Shown: positions 45,862 to 54,524 of the stretch, one piece after another
Position numbering within the stretch: position 1 is the first letter of the stretch
Layout of the letters: each line of letters begins with the position of its first letter
Assembly: GCF_022447245.1 (NCBI RefSeq)
Contig: NZ_JAKVBC010000012.1
Span: 1 to 64,000, forward strand
Source: Kordia sp.
GTDB lineage: Bacteria; Bacteroidota; Bacteroidia; Flavobacteriales; Flavobacteriaceae
Reading direction: 5' to 3'
Length of the DNA stretch: 64,000 nt
Program-made: the position numbers and the translations under genes
The notes under the pieces: model-generated
The model's input: only the letters and a program-made list of their open reading frames with translations
The model's database searches: none
What the model was told of the DNA's origin: nothing

Positions 45862-46293
45862 AATACCATAGTTTTTTTAAAGCTTTCCTATATTATTGGT
45901 AAGCAAGTTGATATTTTAAAGTTTTATAATAAATAAGATAATAATTATCTAATTTATACAATGTTCATGTTTTCTCAAAAATTCGTGTTTTCAAGATCTA
46001 ATAAAGGATACTAACTGAACAATCCAAATATACAAAGATCAATATGAAATCTCACACGTAATTTTACCCAAATCTAAGACAATGTAAAATTACACAGTAA
46101 CTCAAAAAATCCAGACAACCTACTGATTTCACAACTAGCGAAAGAAAACCGTTAAACCCTACATTAAATTATTTAATTTTATATTGAAATCAATCACAAA
46201 AAAACACAATTACTCGTAACTACAATTCTATTGTTGATGTATGTATTTAAAAAACCGAATACTAAAGTGTAGGAATTATAAAATAGAATTATC
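45862..46293. other. Intergenic region of 432 bp, nothing recognised
   Basis: Very AT-rich. No ORF, hairpin or promoter convinces me; it contains the start region of the minus-strand operon. Confidence 0.5.
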
Positions 46294-46525
46294 GTGAGAG
46301 ATTTATTAAATGATATAGGTAGTGAATCAAATTATAGCATTTTAAATATAATTTTAGACATCATTCCAGGAGAGGAATCTGAAAATACTAACTTAATGAA
46401 AAAAAAATTTATTACGTAAACATATAAATACTATTCCTAAACTAAATTCTTTTCAACCATACGAGCGCAATCTTTACACCGTTCGGAATTGTGCTTTATA
46501 CTTAGCGAGAATTTTCAAGATTTAA
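46294..46525 (+). pseudogene. Short relic ORF with a frameshift at an A9 tract
   Basis: From GTG 46294 the frame reads VRDLLNDIGSESNYSILNII and continues to NTNLMKK, then nine A's (46399-46407), then a stop. In another frame directly after the tract it continues as LLRKHINTIPKLNSFQPYE and NLYTVRNCALYLARIFKI to a stop at 46523-46525. One base gained or lost in the A tract would join the two into about 75 aa. No family recognised; could also be chance. Confidence 0.35.
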
Positions 46526-46547
46526 AAAAAGTCCAAACAAAAAGCTG

Positions 46548-46555
46548 TAAATTTG
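46548..46555 (+). promoter_or_regulatory. Probable -7 element of gap
   Basis: TAAATTTG matches TAnnTTTG, 24 bp before the GAPDH ATG; no clear -33 element. Confidence 0.45.
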
Positions 46556-46579
46556 ACTTTCTTAACATAAAGCATTTAC

Positions 46580-47575
46580 ATGATACGAATTGCCATTAAT
46601 GGATTTGGACGCATTGGTCGAAATTTATTCCGTTTGTTACTCAACCATCCTGGTATTGAAGTAGTCGTTATTAATGATTTAGCAGATACACGCACGTTGA
46701 GTCACTTACTAAAATATGACAGTATTCACGGTGTATTACCAAATCACGTAACACATACAGCAAATGAAATTACGGTAGATAAAAAATCGTTTCCCGTAAT
46801 CAATATAGCAGATATCTCCCAACTTGATTGGAAAGCCCACAATGTAGATTTTGTAATAGAAGCTACTGGAAAATTTAAAACAAAAGCGCTTTTAGATCAT
46901 CATATTACAAACGGAGCTAGCAAAGTGATATTATCAGTTCCTCCGCAAGATGATGCAATCAAAATGGTTGTTTTAGGTGTAAACGAACATATTTTAGACG
47001 GTTCGGAAACTATTGTATCAAACGCTTCTTGTACTACCAATAATCCTCCTCCAATGATAAAAGTTATTAATGAGTTGTGCGGTATTGAACAAGCCTATAT
47101 TACTACCATTCATTCTTACACAACAGATCAAAGCTTACACGATCAACCACATCGTGATTTACGTCGTGCACGTGGTGCAAGTCAGAGTATTGTACCTACA
47201 ACTACAGGAGCTGCCAAAGCATTGACTAAAATATTTTCTGAACTTTCCGATGTTATAGGTGGTTGTGGAATTCGAGTTCCAGTTCCTGACGGCTCTTTGA
47301 CAGATATTACATTTAATGTAAAAAAAGAAACTACTATACATGAGATAAACGCTGCATTTAAAAAAGCTTCTGAATCCAATTTGAAGGGAATTTTATCATA
47401 TACCGAAGATCCTATCGTATCAGTCGATGTCATAGATAACCCTTATTCATGCACCTTTGATTCTTTGATGACTTCAGTCATTGGAAAGATGGTAAAAGTA
47501 GTGGGTTGGTACGATAATGAAATAGGTTATTCACACAGATTAATTGATTTAATGCTATATATTTCAAATAAATAA
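46580..47575 (+). CDS. gap: Glyceraldehyde-3-phosphate dehydrogenase, type I
   Basis: 331 aa. NAD-binding start INGFGRIGRNLFRLLL, VINDLADTRTLSHLLKYDSIHG, catalytic Cys151 in SNASCTTNN, and WYDNEIGYSHRL at the C-terminus. The usual CTTNCLAP appears as CTTNNPPP, an uncommon variant just after the nucleophile. It oxidises glyceraldehyde-3-phosphate in glycolysis, or runs in reverse in gluconeogenesis. A hybrid kinase gene starts 26 nt later and may share the transcript. Confidence 0.94.
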   Translation: MIRIAINGFGRIGRNLFRLLLNHPGIEVVVINDLADTRTLSHLLKYDSIHGVLPNHVTHTANEITVDKKSFPVINIADISQLDWKAHNVDFVIEATGKFKTKALLDHHITNGASKVILSVPPQDDAIKMVVLGVNEHILDGSETIVSNASCTTNNPPPMIKVINELCGIEQAYITTIHSYTTDQSLHDQPHRDLRRARGASQSIVPTTTGAAKALTKIFSELSDVIGGCGIRVPVPDGSLTDITFNVKKETTIHEINAAFKKASESNLKGILSYTEDPIVSVDVIDNPYSCTFDSLMTSVIGKMVKVVGWYDNEIGYSHRLIDLMLYISNK

Positions 47576-47601
47576 GTATTTTTGAATAAATTCATCACTT
47601 C

Positions 47602-49803
47602 ATGGTGTGTAAAGTAAGACACATTTTTTATTTATTGTTTGCTTTATTCTCTGTATTGTCCCAAGCTCAATCTAACGAAAATATTAAGGATAGTATAGAG
47701 CGTGCCTTTGTTGATGTATACGAGTACAAAAAAAAAGCTAAAATGAATAATGCTTTTGAAAAGCTGACATACATTTTAGACTTAGCCGATATTATTAGTG
47801 ATAAAAGAAGTAAAGCACGCGCATACATGTTACGTGCAGAAATTGGTGTAGAAGAAAACTATAACAATTTTAAACCTTCTGAGATAGAAAGCTACTTAAA
47901 CAGAGCCAAAGAAATTCAAGAAGAGATTAATGACTCACTTGGGCTCGGATATAATTTTGTATTACAAGCACTTATTGCTACTCGCAATACTTCTTATAGC
48001 AATGCTGATAATTACTTTACAAAAGCCGAAGCTATTTTTGATAAATATCAATCCAGAGATGATATCAATAAGTTAAAGTACTACAGAGGTCTATTTTATT
48101 TGAGTCAAGGAATTAACGGTAGAGCCATTGAACGTTTTGAAAATTCATTGCCCATCAATGATTTGTACCAGCCCAATTATTTAAGAGCCAAAGCACACCT
48201 GAATTTAGCGAAAGCTTATAAGAATATAAAACAATATCAAAATGCTAAATTGAATGCAGAAACAGCTTTCAAAATTGCAAATTCCTATAATTTCCCTGTA
48301 GTTAGGCTTCAAAGTTCTAAAATTATCAGCGATACCTATGATGGTTTAGGCGACCTAGAAAACGCATTTAAGTATCATAAGGTATATGTAAAAATCAAAG
48401 ACTCCATTTTTGATCAAGCCAGTTTACAAAGTGCTGCTCAGGCTGATGCATTTTTCGACAATGAATTTAAACAACGTCATATAGTCGAATTAGAACGTGA
48501 AAAAGATGATTCCATACAAAAAGGGAAACGTAATAAGCTTACATCAATTTTAAGTTCAGCCTTGCTTATTATTATTTCATTACTAACCATTTCTCTCTAC
48601 CGAAATAATCAAATTAAGGTAAAAACGAATAACTTATTATTAAAGAAAAATTCTGAATTGCAACTGGCTAAAGACAATGCTGAAAAAGCAATGAAAGCCA
48701 AAGCTCAATTCCTATCTACAGTAACTCACGAACTACGAACACCACTATATGCTGTAACTGGTTTGACACACTTACTGATGGAAGAAAACCCAAGCGACAG
48801 CCAAAAAGAACATTTAAAATCATTGAAGTTTTCTGGAGATTATTTATTGACATTTATCAACGATATTCTTCAAGTAAATAAAATTGAAGCAAAGAAATTG
48901 GCCGTAGAAAAAGCGCCGTTGAATCTTAAGAAGGTTTTAAACGATGTTGTGAATTCGCTTACACAAACATCTAAAGAGAACAATAATAAAATCATCTTAA
49001 TTATTGATAAAGGTATTCCTGAAAAACTCGTTGGCGATTACTTAAAAATGTCTCAGGTATTTATTAATCTTATAAGTAATGCTTTAAAATTTACCAAAGA
49101 TGGTGTTGTTCAAATTTCTGCTAGAATTTTAGAAGAAGATGAGAAACAACAAAATATTCAATTCGAGATAAAAGATAATGGGATTGGGATTTCTAAAGAG
49201 ATGCAAGAAAATATCTTTGACAGTTTCTCACAAGGTTCTGTGCAAATTAACCGCAAATATGGTGGTACAGGTTTGGGATTGACCATTGTAAAAAGTTTAT
49301 TAGAACTATTAGAAAGCGATATTCAACTAAAAAGTAAATTAGGAGAAGGATCAACCTTCCGATTTGCATTGCTCTTAGACAAACTTGCTCCTGAAGTTAC
49401 TAATATTGATGCCAAAGCAGAAGAAAAAACCGATCTCAAAAGCAGAAAGTTTAAAGTACTATTGGTAGAAGATAACAAAATCAATCAAGTAATTACAAAG
49501 AAGATTATAGCGAAACAAAATATGACTTGTGATATTGCCGATGACGGTTACCAAGCCATTGATTATGCACGTAGCAATCGTTATGACTTTATTTTGATGG
49601 ATATTCACATGCCAGGTATTAGTGGAATTGAAGCGACCAAAGAAATTAGAAAGTTTGATGTTTCTACTCCAATCATTGCCTTAACTGCGATTTCACTTGA
49701 TGATAATAAAGGAGATTTCTTGAAAGATGGATTCAATGAAGTAATTTCCAAACCTTTTAATCCAGAAGTATTTTACCAGAAAATTTCTAATATTCTTACC
49801 TAA
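47602..49803 (+). CDS. TPR hybrid sensor histidine kinase/response regulator (fourth paralogue)
   Basis: 733 aa with the architecture of the array at 9.6-16.2 kb: signal peptide (ending SQAQS), periplasmic TPR region, membrane helix (LTSILSSALLIIISLLTISLY), HisKA with VTHELRTPLYAVTG (His376), intact HATPase_c (ISNALKFT, DNGIGIS, YGGTGLGLTIV) and receiver (Asp667 in FILMDIHMPGISG, KPF). No output domain. It lies 26 nt after gap on the same strand. Its closeness to the array copies suggests a dispersed duplicate. Confidence 0.93.
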   Translation: MVCKVRHIFYLLFALFSVLSQAQSNENIKDSIERAFVDVYEYKKKAKMNNAFEKLTYILDLADIISDKRSKARAYMLRAEIGVEENYNNFKPSEIESYLNRAKEIQEEINDSLGLGYNFVLQALIATRNTSYSNADNYFTKAEAIFDKYQSRDDINKLKYYRGLFYLSQGINGRAIERFENSLPINDLYQPNYLRAKAHLNLAKAYKNIKQYQNAKLNAETAFKIANSYNFPVVRLQSSKIISDTYDGLGDLENAFKYHKVYVKIKDSIFDQASLQSAAQADAFFDNEFKQRHIVELEREKDDSIQKGKRNKLTSILSSALLIIISLLTISLYRNNQIKVKTNNLLLKKNSELQLAKDNAEKAMKAKAQFLSTVTHELRTPLYAVTGLTHLLMEENPSDSQKEHLKSLKFSGDYLLTFINDILQVNKIEAKKLAVEKAPLNLKKVLNDVVNSLTQTSKENNNKIILIIDKGIPEKLVGDYLKMSQVFINLISNALKFTKDGVVQISARILEEDEKQQNIQFEIKDNGIGISKEMQENIFDSFSQGSVQINRKYGGTGLGLTIVKSLLELLESDIQLKSKLGEGSTFRFALLLDKLAPEVTNIDAKAEEKTDLKSRKFKVLLVEDNKINQVITKKIIAKQNMTCDIADDGYQAIDYARSNRYDFILMDIHMPGISGIEATKEIRKFDVSTPIIALTAISLDDNKGDFLKDGFNEVISKPFNPEVFYQKISNILT

Positions 49804-49878
49804 GGAAATCGTCATACATTTCTAAAAACAACTCATTAACAAACACTTAACACCCAAAAAGCAATCAAGTTTATTTTT

Positions 49879-49894
49879 TGGCACGCGGTTTGCT
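49879..49894 (+). promoter_or_regulatory. Sigma-54 (RpoN)-type -24/-12 promoter
   Basis: TGGCACGCGGTTTGCT matches TGGCACG-N4-TTGCW at every consensus position, with GG (49880-49881) and GC (49892-49893) exactly 10 bp apart. It lies 76 bp after the hybrid-kinase stop and points at a region without a long ORF. Transcription would start about 12 bp past the GC. Confidence 0.75.
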
Positions 49895-49904
49895 GTTAAT
49901 TAAT

Positions 49905-50005
49905 TGAAATCAAAAAAAGCGATCACGCTTTGTTTTCATTTCACATAAATTTTGGATTGGTTAGTTAAAGGACAAGGCGAGTTGGTTACTCGCCTTTACT
50001 TTTTT
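49905..50005 (+). ncRNA. Predicted sigma-54-dependent small RNA, about 100 nt
   Basis: Starts just past the -24/-12 site. The 5' hairpin at 49906-49942 pairs GAAAT, AAAA and AAAGCG with CGCTTT, TTTT and ATTTC around a 4-nt loop (ATCA). A single-stranded stretch of about 30 nt follows, then a terminator with a perfect 9-bp stem AAGGCGAGT/ACTCGCCTT (49974-49982 and 49988-49996) and a T run (50000-50005). No convincing ORF fits inside. The first hairpin might instead terminate the hybrid-kinase message. Small regulatory RNA is an inference. Confidence 0.6.
49974..50005 (+). terminator. Intrinsic terminator of the predicted small RNA
   Basis: Perfect 9-bp GC-rich stem, 5-nt loop TGGTT, then TACTTTTTT. 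Confidence 0.9.
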
Positions 50006-50135
50006 AATTTAATTCAATCATTAAACAAGACAAATACACTATTTACAGTATATTTGGGTAACTATCATAGTTCAAAGAAATTAATCACAATGCTTTATTT
50101 TGGGTGTTGTACAACATTAAAATCATTATGTGTGA

Positions 50136-50690
50136 AACAAATTTAATCTTCAATTTTGTACTTGCTTAAAAAAAGAACTTTCTGATTCTGGAAAATCAAA
50201 TGATAAAGTTCAAGAGTTTTATGATTTAAAAGCTAAAGAAGCTCAAAACTTTTTTGATACTGGTTCTAAATACGTTTCAAAAGAAGAATTTGAAAAATCA
50301 AAAGAAGCAATTAAAGAGGGTAAATATTATGATACAGAATTATACTGGGAACTTAAAAGGTTTAAAGCCGATAGAACAGGATTTGTAATTGGTCGAGTTA
50401 TCATTCCCTTAAATAAATTGAAAGAAGAAATTAAATTTGAATATGTTTTAGACAAACTAAATGGAGGAAATGTTTTTGACTTTGATTATGTTCCTCAAGA
50501 AAAAGACCGTATAGAAGTTTGGGAACACTGTATATATACTGAAATAAATGGATACTCCAGAGCATACTTTGAAAATCACATGGTTTTTAAGTTTGAAAAA
50601 AACAAATGGCATTTTGGAGATTATCCATTCGGATTTGTTTTTGATGAATTGAATAGAGGAAAATTAAAAATATTGCACAAGAATGTATAA
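50136..50690 (+). pseudogene. Startless 3' gene fragment, unknown function
   Basis: A frame open from the stop at 50133-50135 to 50690 encodes about 184 aa (KKELSDSGKSNDKVQEFYDL ... GNVFDFDYVPQEKDRIEVWE ... GKLKILHKNV), with coding-like composition throughout but no ATG, GTG or TTG before a TTG at 50418. Starting there would discard the first half. In the neighbouring frame MCETNLIFNFVLA (50128-50169) could be the lost signal peptide of a lipoprotein, with a shift near the seven A's at 50168-50174. Family not recognised. Confidence 0.5.
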
Positions 50691-50790
50691 CTGCTAATAC
50701 AACGAAACTTTTAACAGAGAAACCCATGGGTGATTTTACATCTTTAAATAAGTTAAAATGTTAACTTCATATCTGTTAACTGATGATTAT

Positions 50791-51600
50791 ATGAAACCGT
50801 ATCCTCCAATTATAAAAAAAATACTTCAAATAACATTTCTACTGTTTTCAATTCAAGCTTTTGCTTGCGACTGCGATCCTCTGAATATAACAGAAAAATA
50901 TACTCAATCTGATTTTGTTGCTAATGTGACTATTCTCAAAATCTATCCAAATCAAGAGAATGAACAAGGATACAGAGCAGATATTAAAATAAATGAGCTT
51001 TTTAAAGGAAAACCACTAAAATCCATCTATGTTTATGGTAGAAGTGATAATGGAATTGGAAGTTCTTGTGATATTCATATTCCTGCCAACACCAAACTTA
51101 TTGCTTATGCCAGAAAAAACGACAGTGGAAAGTTTGGAATCGGAATGTGTTCAGGCATAATGTATCTTGATTATTCAGCTATATACAAGAAAAAAACTTC
51201 AAAAAATAAAAAAGAACTTAAAAGACAAATAAGAGAACTGGAAATCCTAAAGATTTTTAAGTCAAAAAATATAAAATTCACCGACAAAATAAATTATCGA
51301 GAAAAAGCAAAACTTCATCAAGAATTAAAAAAATTCAATGGAATTGAACTTGAAAAAAACTTTGGAATTTATGAGATAATATTTGAATCAAATTTGTCTA
51401 TTAGAAACGTAATAGAAATCAGCGGGTTTAAAAATTCAATCGACCAAGAGTTAATTGAAATAATCAAAAAAACGGAATGGACAAGTTTTGACAAAGGAGT
51501 AAAAGATACAGTTCCTGAAAACAGCAAATTATTAATTGGAATTTATTATTACCCAAAGGAAAAAGGAAACCCTAGTTTTTTAAGTCAATACTATTTGTAA
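50791..51600 (+). CDS. Secreted TIMP/netrin (NTR)-like protein
   Basis: 269 aa from ATG 50791 (MKPYPPIIKKILQIT); an in-frame ATG at 50758 adds 11 non-signal residues. The signal peptide ends at IQAFA, so the mature chain starts C-D-C-D. A Cys-x-Cys mature N-terminus followed by TQSDFVANVTILKI, INELFKGKP, then SSCDIHIPANTKLIAYAR and GIGMCSGI reproduces the order of tissue inhibitor of metalloproteinases and netrin domains (C-x-C, S-D-x-V, K-x-F-K-G, C, C). A C-terminal region of about 120 aa (LKRQIRELEILKIF onward) follows. Whether it inhibits a protease is unknown. Confidence 0.68.
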   Translation: MKPYPPIIKKILQITFLLFSIQAFACDCDPLNITEKYTQSDFVANVTILKIYPNQENEQGYRADIKINELFKGKPLKSIYVYGRSDNGIGSSCDIHIPANTKLIAYARKNDSGKFGIGMCSGIMYLDYSAIYKKKTSKNKKELKRQIRELEILKIFKSKNIKFTDKINYREKAKLHQELKKFNGIELEKNFGIYEIIFESNLSIRNVIEISGFKNSIDQELIEIIKKTEWTSFDKGVKDTVPENSKLLIGIYYYPKEKGNPSFLSQYYL

Positions 51601-51642
51601 AATAGCTATTCATAAAGTTTATTACTCACCTTTACTTTTTTA

Positions 51643-52380
51643 CTACAACTTCTCTAAAATCGATTTGATTTCTTCTGCTTTGAAATTTGGATGTACTCGT
51701 TGAATTACTTGAAGATTTTTTACGGCATCTTCCAATTTATCTTGTTGAAACTGAATCAAAGCAACATACCAAAATGATTCTAATTGATAATCAAAATTAG
51801 CATTCGTATTCCGAGTTAAAATATTCAATTCTTTCAAAGCTAGTCCAGACTTCTCTTGATTCAATAATGACATCGCATAATAAAATCGAATATTTGGGTT
51901 ATCATCAGAAGATAATAAGTCTTTAAATGCCTTTTCTGCTTTTAAATAATTACCGCTTTCATACGACTTAAAAGCTTCAAATGTAGCATCAGGGGAAGAA
52001 GTTCCTCTGGTAATTGGCAAATACGTATTTGGACACACTTCAAAATAGGAATCAAAGATATCACCATTTGCAGAAAACTGATTGATAGCAAAAAATGCTC
52101 CTATGATAAAAATCGCAGCAATCGCAATGCGTTTCAACATGCCAAAATTAGATTTCTTTGTACCGTTATCTGTAGCTTCTATAGTATTTGCATCTAATTC
52201 CTGCAAATGCTTTTTTAAAGCCTTATCGTTGGAAATTTGAAAAGCCGCTGTTAACTCCAAATGTGATTCATATAACTCTTGAAGTTCAACATCGGTTTTC
52301 AGTAGTTCCTCTGCGCGTACCTTGTCCTCATCAGACAAACGATCTGCAATATAATCTTGTATGAATTCTTCTTTATTCAT
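51643..52380 (-). CDS. TPR protein, probable anti-sigma factor
   Basis: 245 aa. A cytoplasmic N-terminal region (MNKEEFIQDYIADRLSDEDK to about residue 85), one membrane helix (IAIAAIFIIGAFFAINQF) and a periplasmic TPR part (ATFEAFKSYESGNYLKAEKAFKDLL and SLLNQEKSGLALKELN). The layout with an acidic helical head is that of Bacteroidota anti-sigma factors lacking a zinc motif. The start shares one base with the sigma-factor stop (TAATG at 52380). Confidence 0.8.
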   Translation of the reverse strand: MNKEEFIQDYIADRLSDEDKVRAEELLKTDVELQELYESHLELTAAFQISNDKALKKHLQELDANTIEATDNGTKKSNFGMLKRIAIAAIFIIGAFFAINQFSANGDIFDSYFEVCPNTYLPITRGTSSPDATFEAFKSYESGNYLKAEKAFKDLLSSDDNPNIRFYYAMSLLNQEKSGLALKELNILTRNTNANFDYQLESFWYVALIQFQQDKLEDAVKNLQVIQRVHPNFKAEEIKSILEKL

Positions 52381-52925
52381 TATACTTTTTTAAACAAAGA
52401 CTTTAAACGTTTTAAACATCTCGATTTATGACTTCGCACCGTATTTCCATCTTTATATTCTGTGACCTGTACAATTTCTTCCACTGTTAAATTTCTATAA
52501 TAAAATAGTTCCAAAACCTTCCTGCAACTTTCAGAAATTGAGTCTAAATACTTACTCAATATAATTGAACGCTCTGAAGGAGTTGATTCTTCTATCCTAA
52601 TTTCTGTATAATCTTCTTCTTTTGTTTCAACGTTTAAAAGTGTATTTGCTTCTTTTAATTTTTTTAAAATTTTAAATTTTCCTATGCCAAACAGATACGT
52701 TTTTACAGAACTTGAGGTCAATATCAATTTCGAATTCACAAAATTATGACGCATGGCTATAATAGCATCCTGGTAAATGTCGGTAGCATTGTACGCATCC
52801 AAGCCATACTTTTTTGCATAATTCAAAAACTCTTCTTTGTATGCTATATAAATAGTCTCAAGCGCCTTTTTATCATCAGATCGTAACAAATCTTGTAATT
52901 CAGCATCTGTGCTATTTCTACTCAT
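52380..52925 (-). CDS. ECF-type RNA polymerase sigma factor
   Basis: 181 aa. Region 2: KYGLDAYNATDIYQDAIIAMRHNF; region 4: ISESCRKVLELFYYRNLTVEEIVQVTEYKDGNTVRSHKSRCLKRL (about residues 130-175; longer run split by conserved spacing). Coupled to the TPR anti-sigma gene downstream. It is divergent from the envelope run at 53033, sharing a 107-bp region that contains a minus-strand TACATTTG (53026-53019), so it may control that run. Confidence 0.88.
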   Translation of the reverse strand: MSRNSTDAELQDLLRSDDKKALETIYIAYKEEFLNYAKKYGLDAYNATDIYQDAIIAMRHNFVNSKLILTSSSVKTYLFGIGKFKILKKLKEANTLLNVETKEEDYTEIRIEESTPSERSIILSKYLDSISESCRKVLELFYYRNLTVEEIVQVTEYKDGNTVRSHKSRCLKRLKSLFKKV

Positions 52926-53032
52926 TAGTGGTTTTAAAATTTAAAATATTAACAATGAAATGAAAAAAAATTTGTGTAGCTGTTAATATTAAGCTTGCTA
53001 AATATACAAAAGGATAAACAAATGTATTTATC

Positions 53033-54433
53033 ATGAAATCAAAATTACACATACTCTTTTTCATTGCATGTTTAATATCTTATCAAAGTGCTGATGCACA
53101 ATTGTTTAAAAGATTGAAAGAAAAAGCAAAGCAAAAAGCGAAAAACATTGAAAATAAAGTCATTAATAAAATCGACAACAAAGTTGAGAAAACTATTGAT
53201 GATGCCATAGAAGAGAAAGAAGATTCTAAAAAGGAAACTTCTAGAAGAGAAGATCCAACTGCTACTAAAGAAAAAGATTTTGGTGATGTTACTATTAATC
53301 ACTCAAAAACCTATGGAAGTGTTACTCTAACGGAAACACGCCAAATAAAAGTAGATAAAACCAACTCAGGATACACTATTTACGGAAATTGGTGGTCACA
53401 TAAAGCAGACATATATGATGGATTTATGATAGTGATATCAACCACTCAAAATTTAAAGGATTCCAACACAGGAAAACAAACTTTCAAAATCCCAGAAGAA
53501 GCAACTCTTAAACTTGGGTACGATCCAGAGTTACCATTTAAACAACAATCGGTAGACGGTTTTAGTCGTGCGGTTACAGATGACTATCAAAAATATGAGA
53601 TCGCGAAAGGAGAAGTAACCATTGATGTACTTTCTGATGAAAACATAAAAATTAGCTTTTCTGGAACTGCTTCTCTTACGAAACGCACCAAAAATCCCAA
53701 TAGTGAGTTTCCAGATAAAACCTTTTACGACGCAACTATTTCCGGAAATATTGACAGTAAAACACCTCTATTTCAGAATCAAGAAACCATAGTCAAGCAA
53801 GATGGTGACAAAAAATCAAAGAGCTACTCAGATACGATGACTGACGAAAATATCCCAGCACCTGCGCCAGGAACATACTTATTTAGTAGTGAAGTCGTTA
53901 CTGAAATTAGGTCTCCAAAAGAAAATAGAAGCCATAAAATATCCTATCTCCTACATCCTAAGGCAAAATACATTGCGATCAAAGCAGACTTAGGCGCCTA
54001 CTCAGATGAAGAAATGGAAGGAGAATCGATCATAGTGATGGATCAAGGAAACACACATGTATTTGTAGAATCAAATGGTATGAAAATGCGCATGTCTAAC
54101 GGCATGATGGGACAAGAAAATATGAGTAATCTTACTGATCAGATGGCACAATACGATTACACAAAACTTAAAAAAACAGGTAACACCAAAACAATTCTAG
54201 GTGCGACTTGTTACGAGTATGCCATGGCAGACAGCTCGACAAAAGTTAACTTTTGGGTAGCACCAAGCATCAAACTATCAAACTGGTTTATACAAGATCA
54301 TAGTAGTTTAGATGGCTATATTATGGAGTATACAATACAATCAAATAAAGAAACTATGACAAGTACAACGATTGCCATCAAAAACAATATCAACAAAACT
54401 ATCAACCCTAAGGAATACAAAAAAATGTTCTAA
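53033..54433 (+). CDS. Secreted protein with coiled-coil N-terminus and DUF4412-like C-terminus
   Basis: 466 aa. Signal peptide (ending SADAQ), a lysine/glutamate-rich coiled coil (RLKEKAKQKAKNIENKV onward, to about residue 75), a central beta-rich domain (residues 90-250) and a C-terminal part resembling DUF4412 (KTILGATCYEYAMADSSTKVN, NFWVAPSIKLSNWF). Function unknown; the DUF4412 assignment is from pattern memory. First of four codirectional envelope genes. Confidence 0.65.
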   Translation: MKSKLHILFFIACLISYQSADAQLFKRLKEKAKQKAKNIENKVINKIDNKVEKTIDDAIEEKEDSKKETSRREDPTATKEKDFGDVTINHSKTYGSVTLTETRQIKVDKTNSGYTIYGNWWSHKADIYDGFMIVISTTQNLKDSNTGKQTFKIPEEATLKLGYDPELPFKQQSVDGFSRAVTDDYQKYEIAKGEVTIDVLSDENIKISFSGTASLTKRTKNPNSEFPDKTFYDATISGNIDSKTPLFQNQETIVKQDGDKKSKSYSDTMTDENIPAPAPGTYLFSSEVVTEIRSPKENRSHKISYLLHPKAKYIAIKADLGAYSDEEMEGESIIVMDQGNTHVFVESNGMKMRMSNGMMGQENMSNLTDQMAQYDYTKLKKTGNTKTILGATCYEYAMADSSTKVNFWVAPSIKLSNWFIQDHSSLDGYIMEYTIQSNKETMTSTTIAIKNNINKTINPKEYKKMF

Positions 54434-54524
54434 ATCTCTTACTAAACAACTTCCATATGAGTGATTGGATGTATAAGCTGATATGGATGTTTTTATTTAA
54501 CTCACTAATGAATAATACAAAAAA

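Noticed and set aside
49952-50146. 64-codon plus-strand ORF over the terminator of the predicted small RNA
   Set aside because: TTG start, no protein-like pattern, crosses a strong intrinsic terminator.
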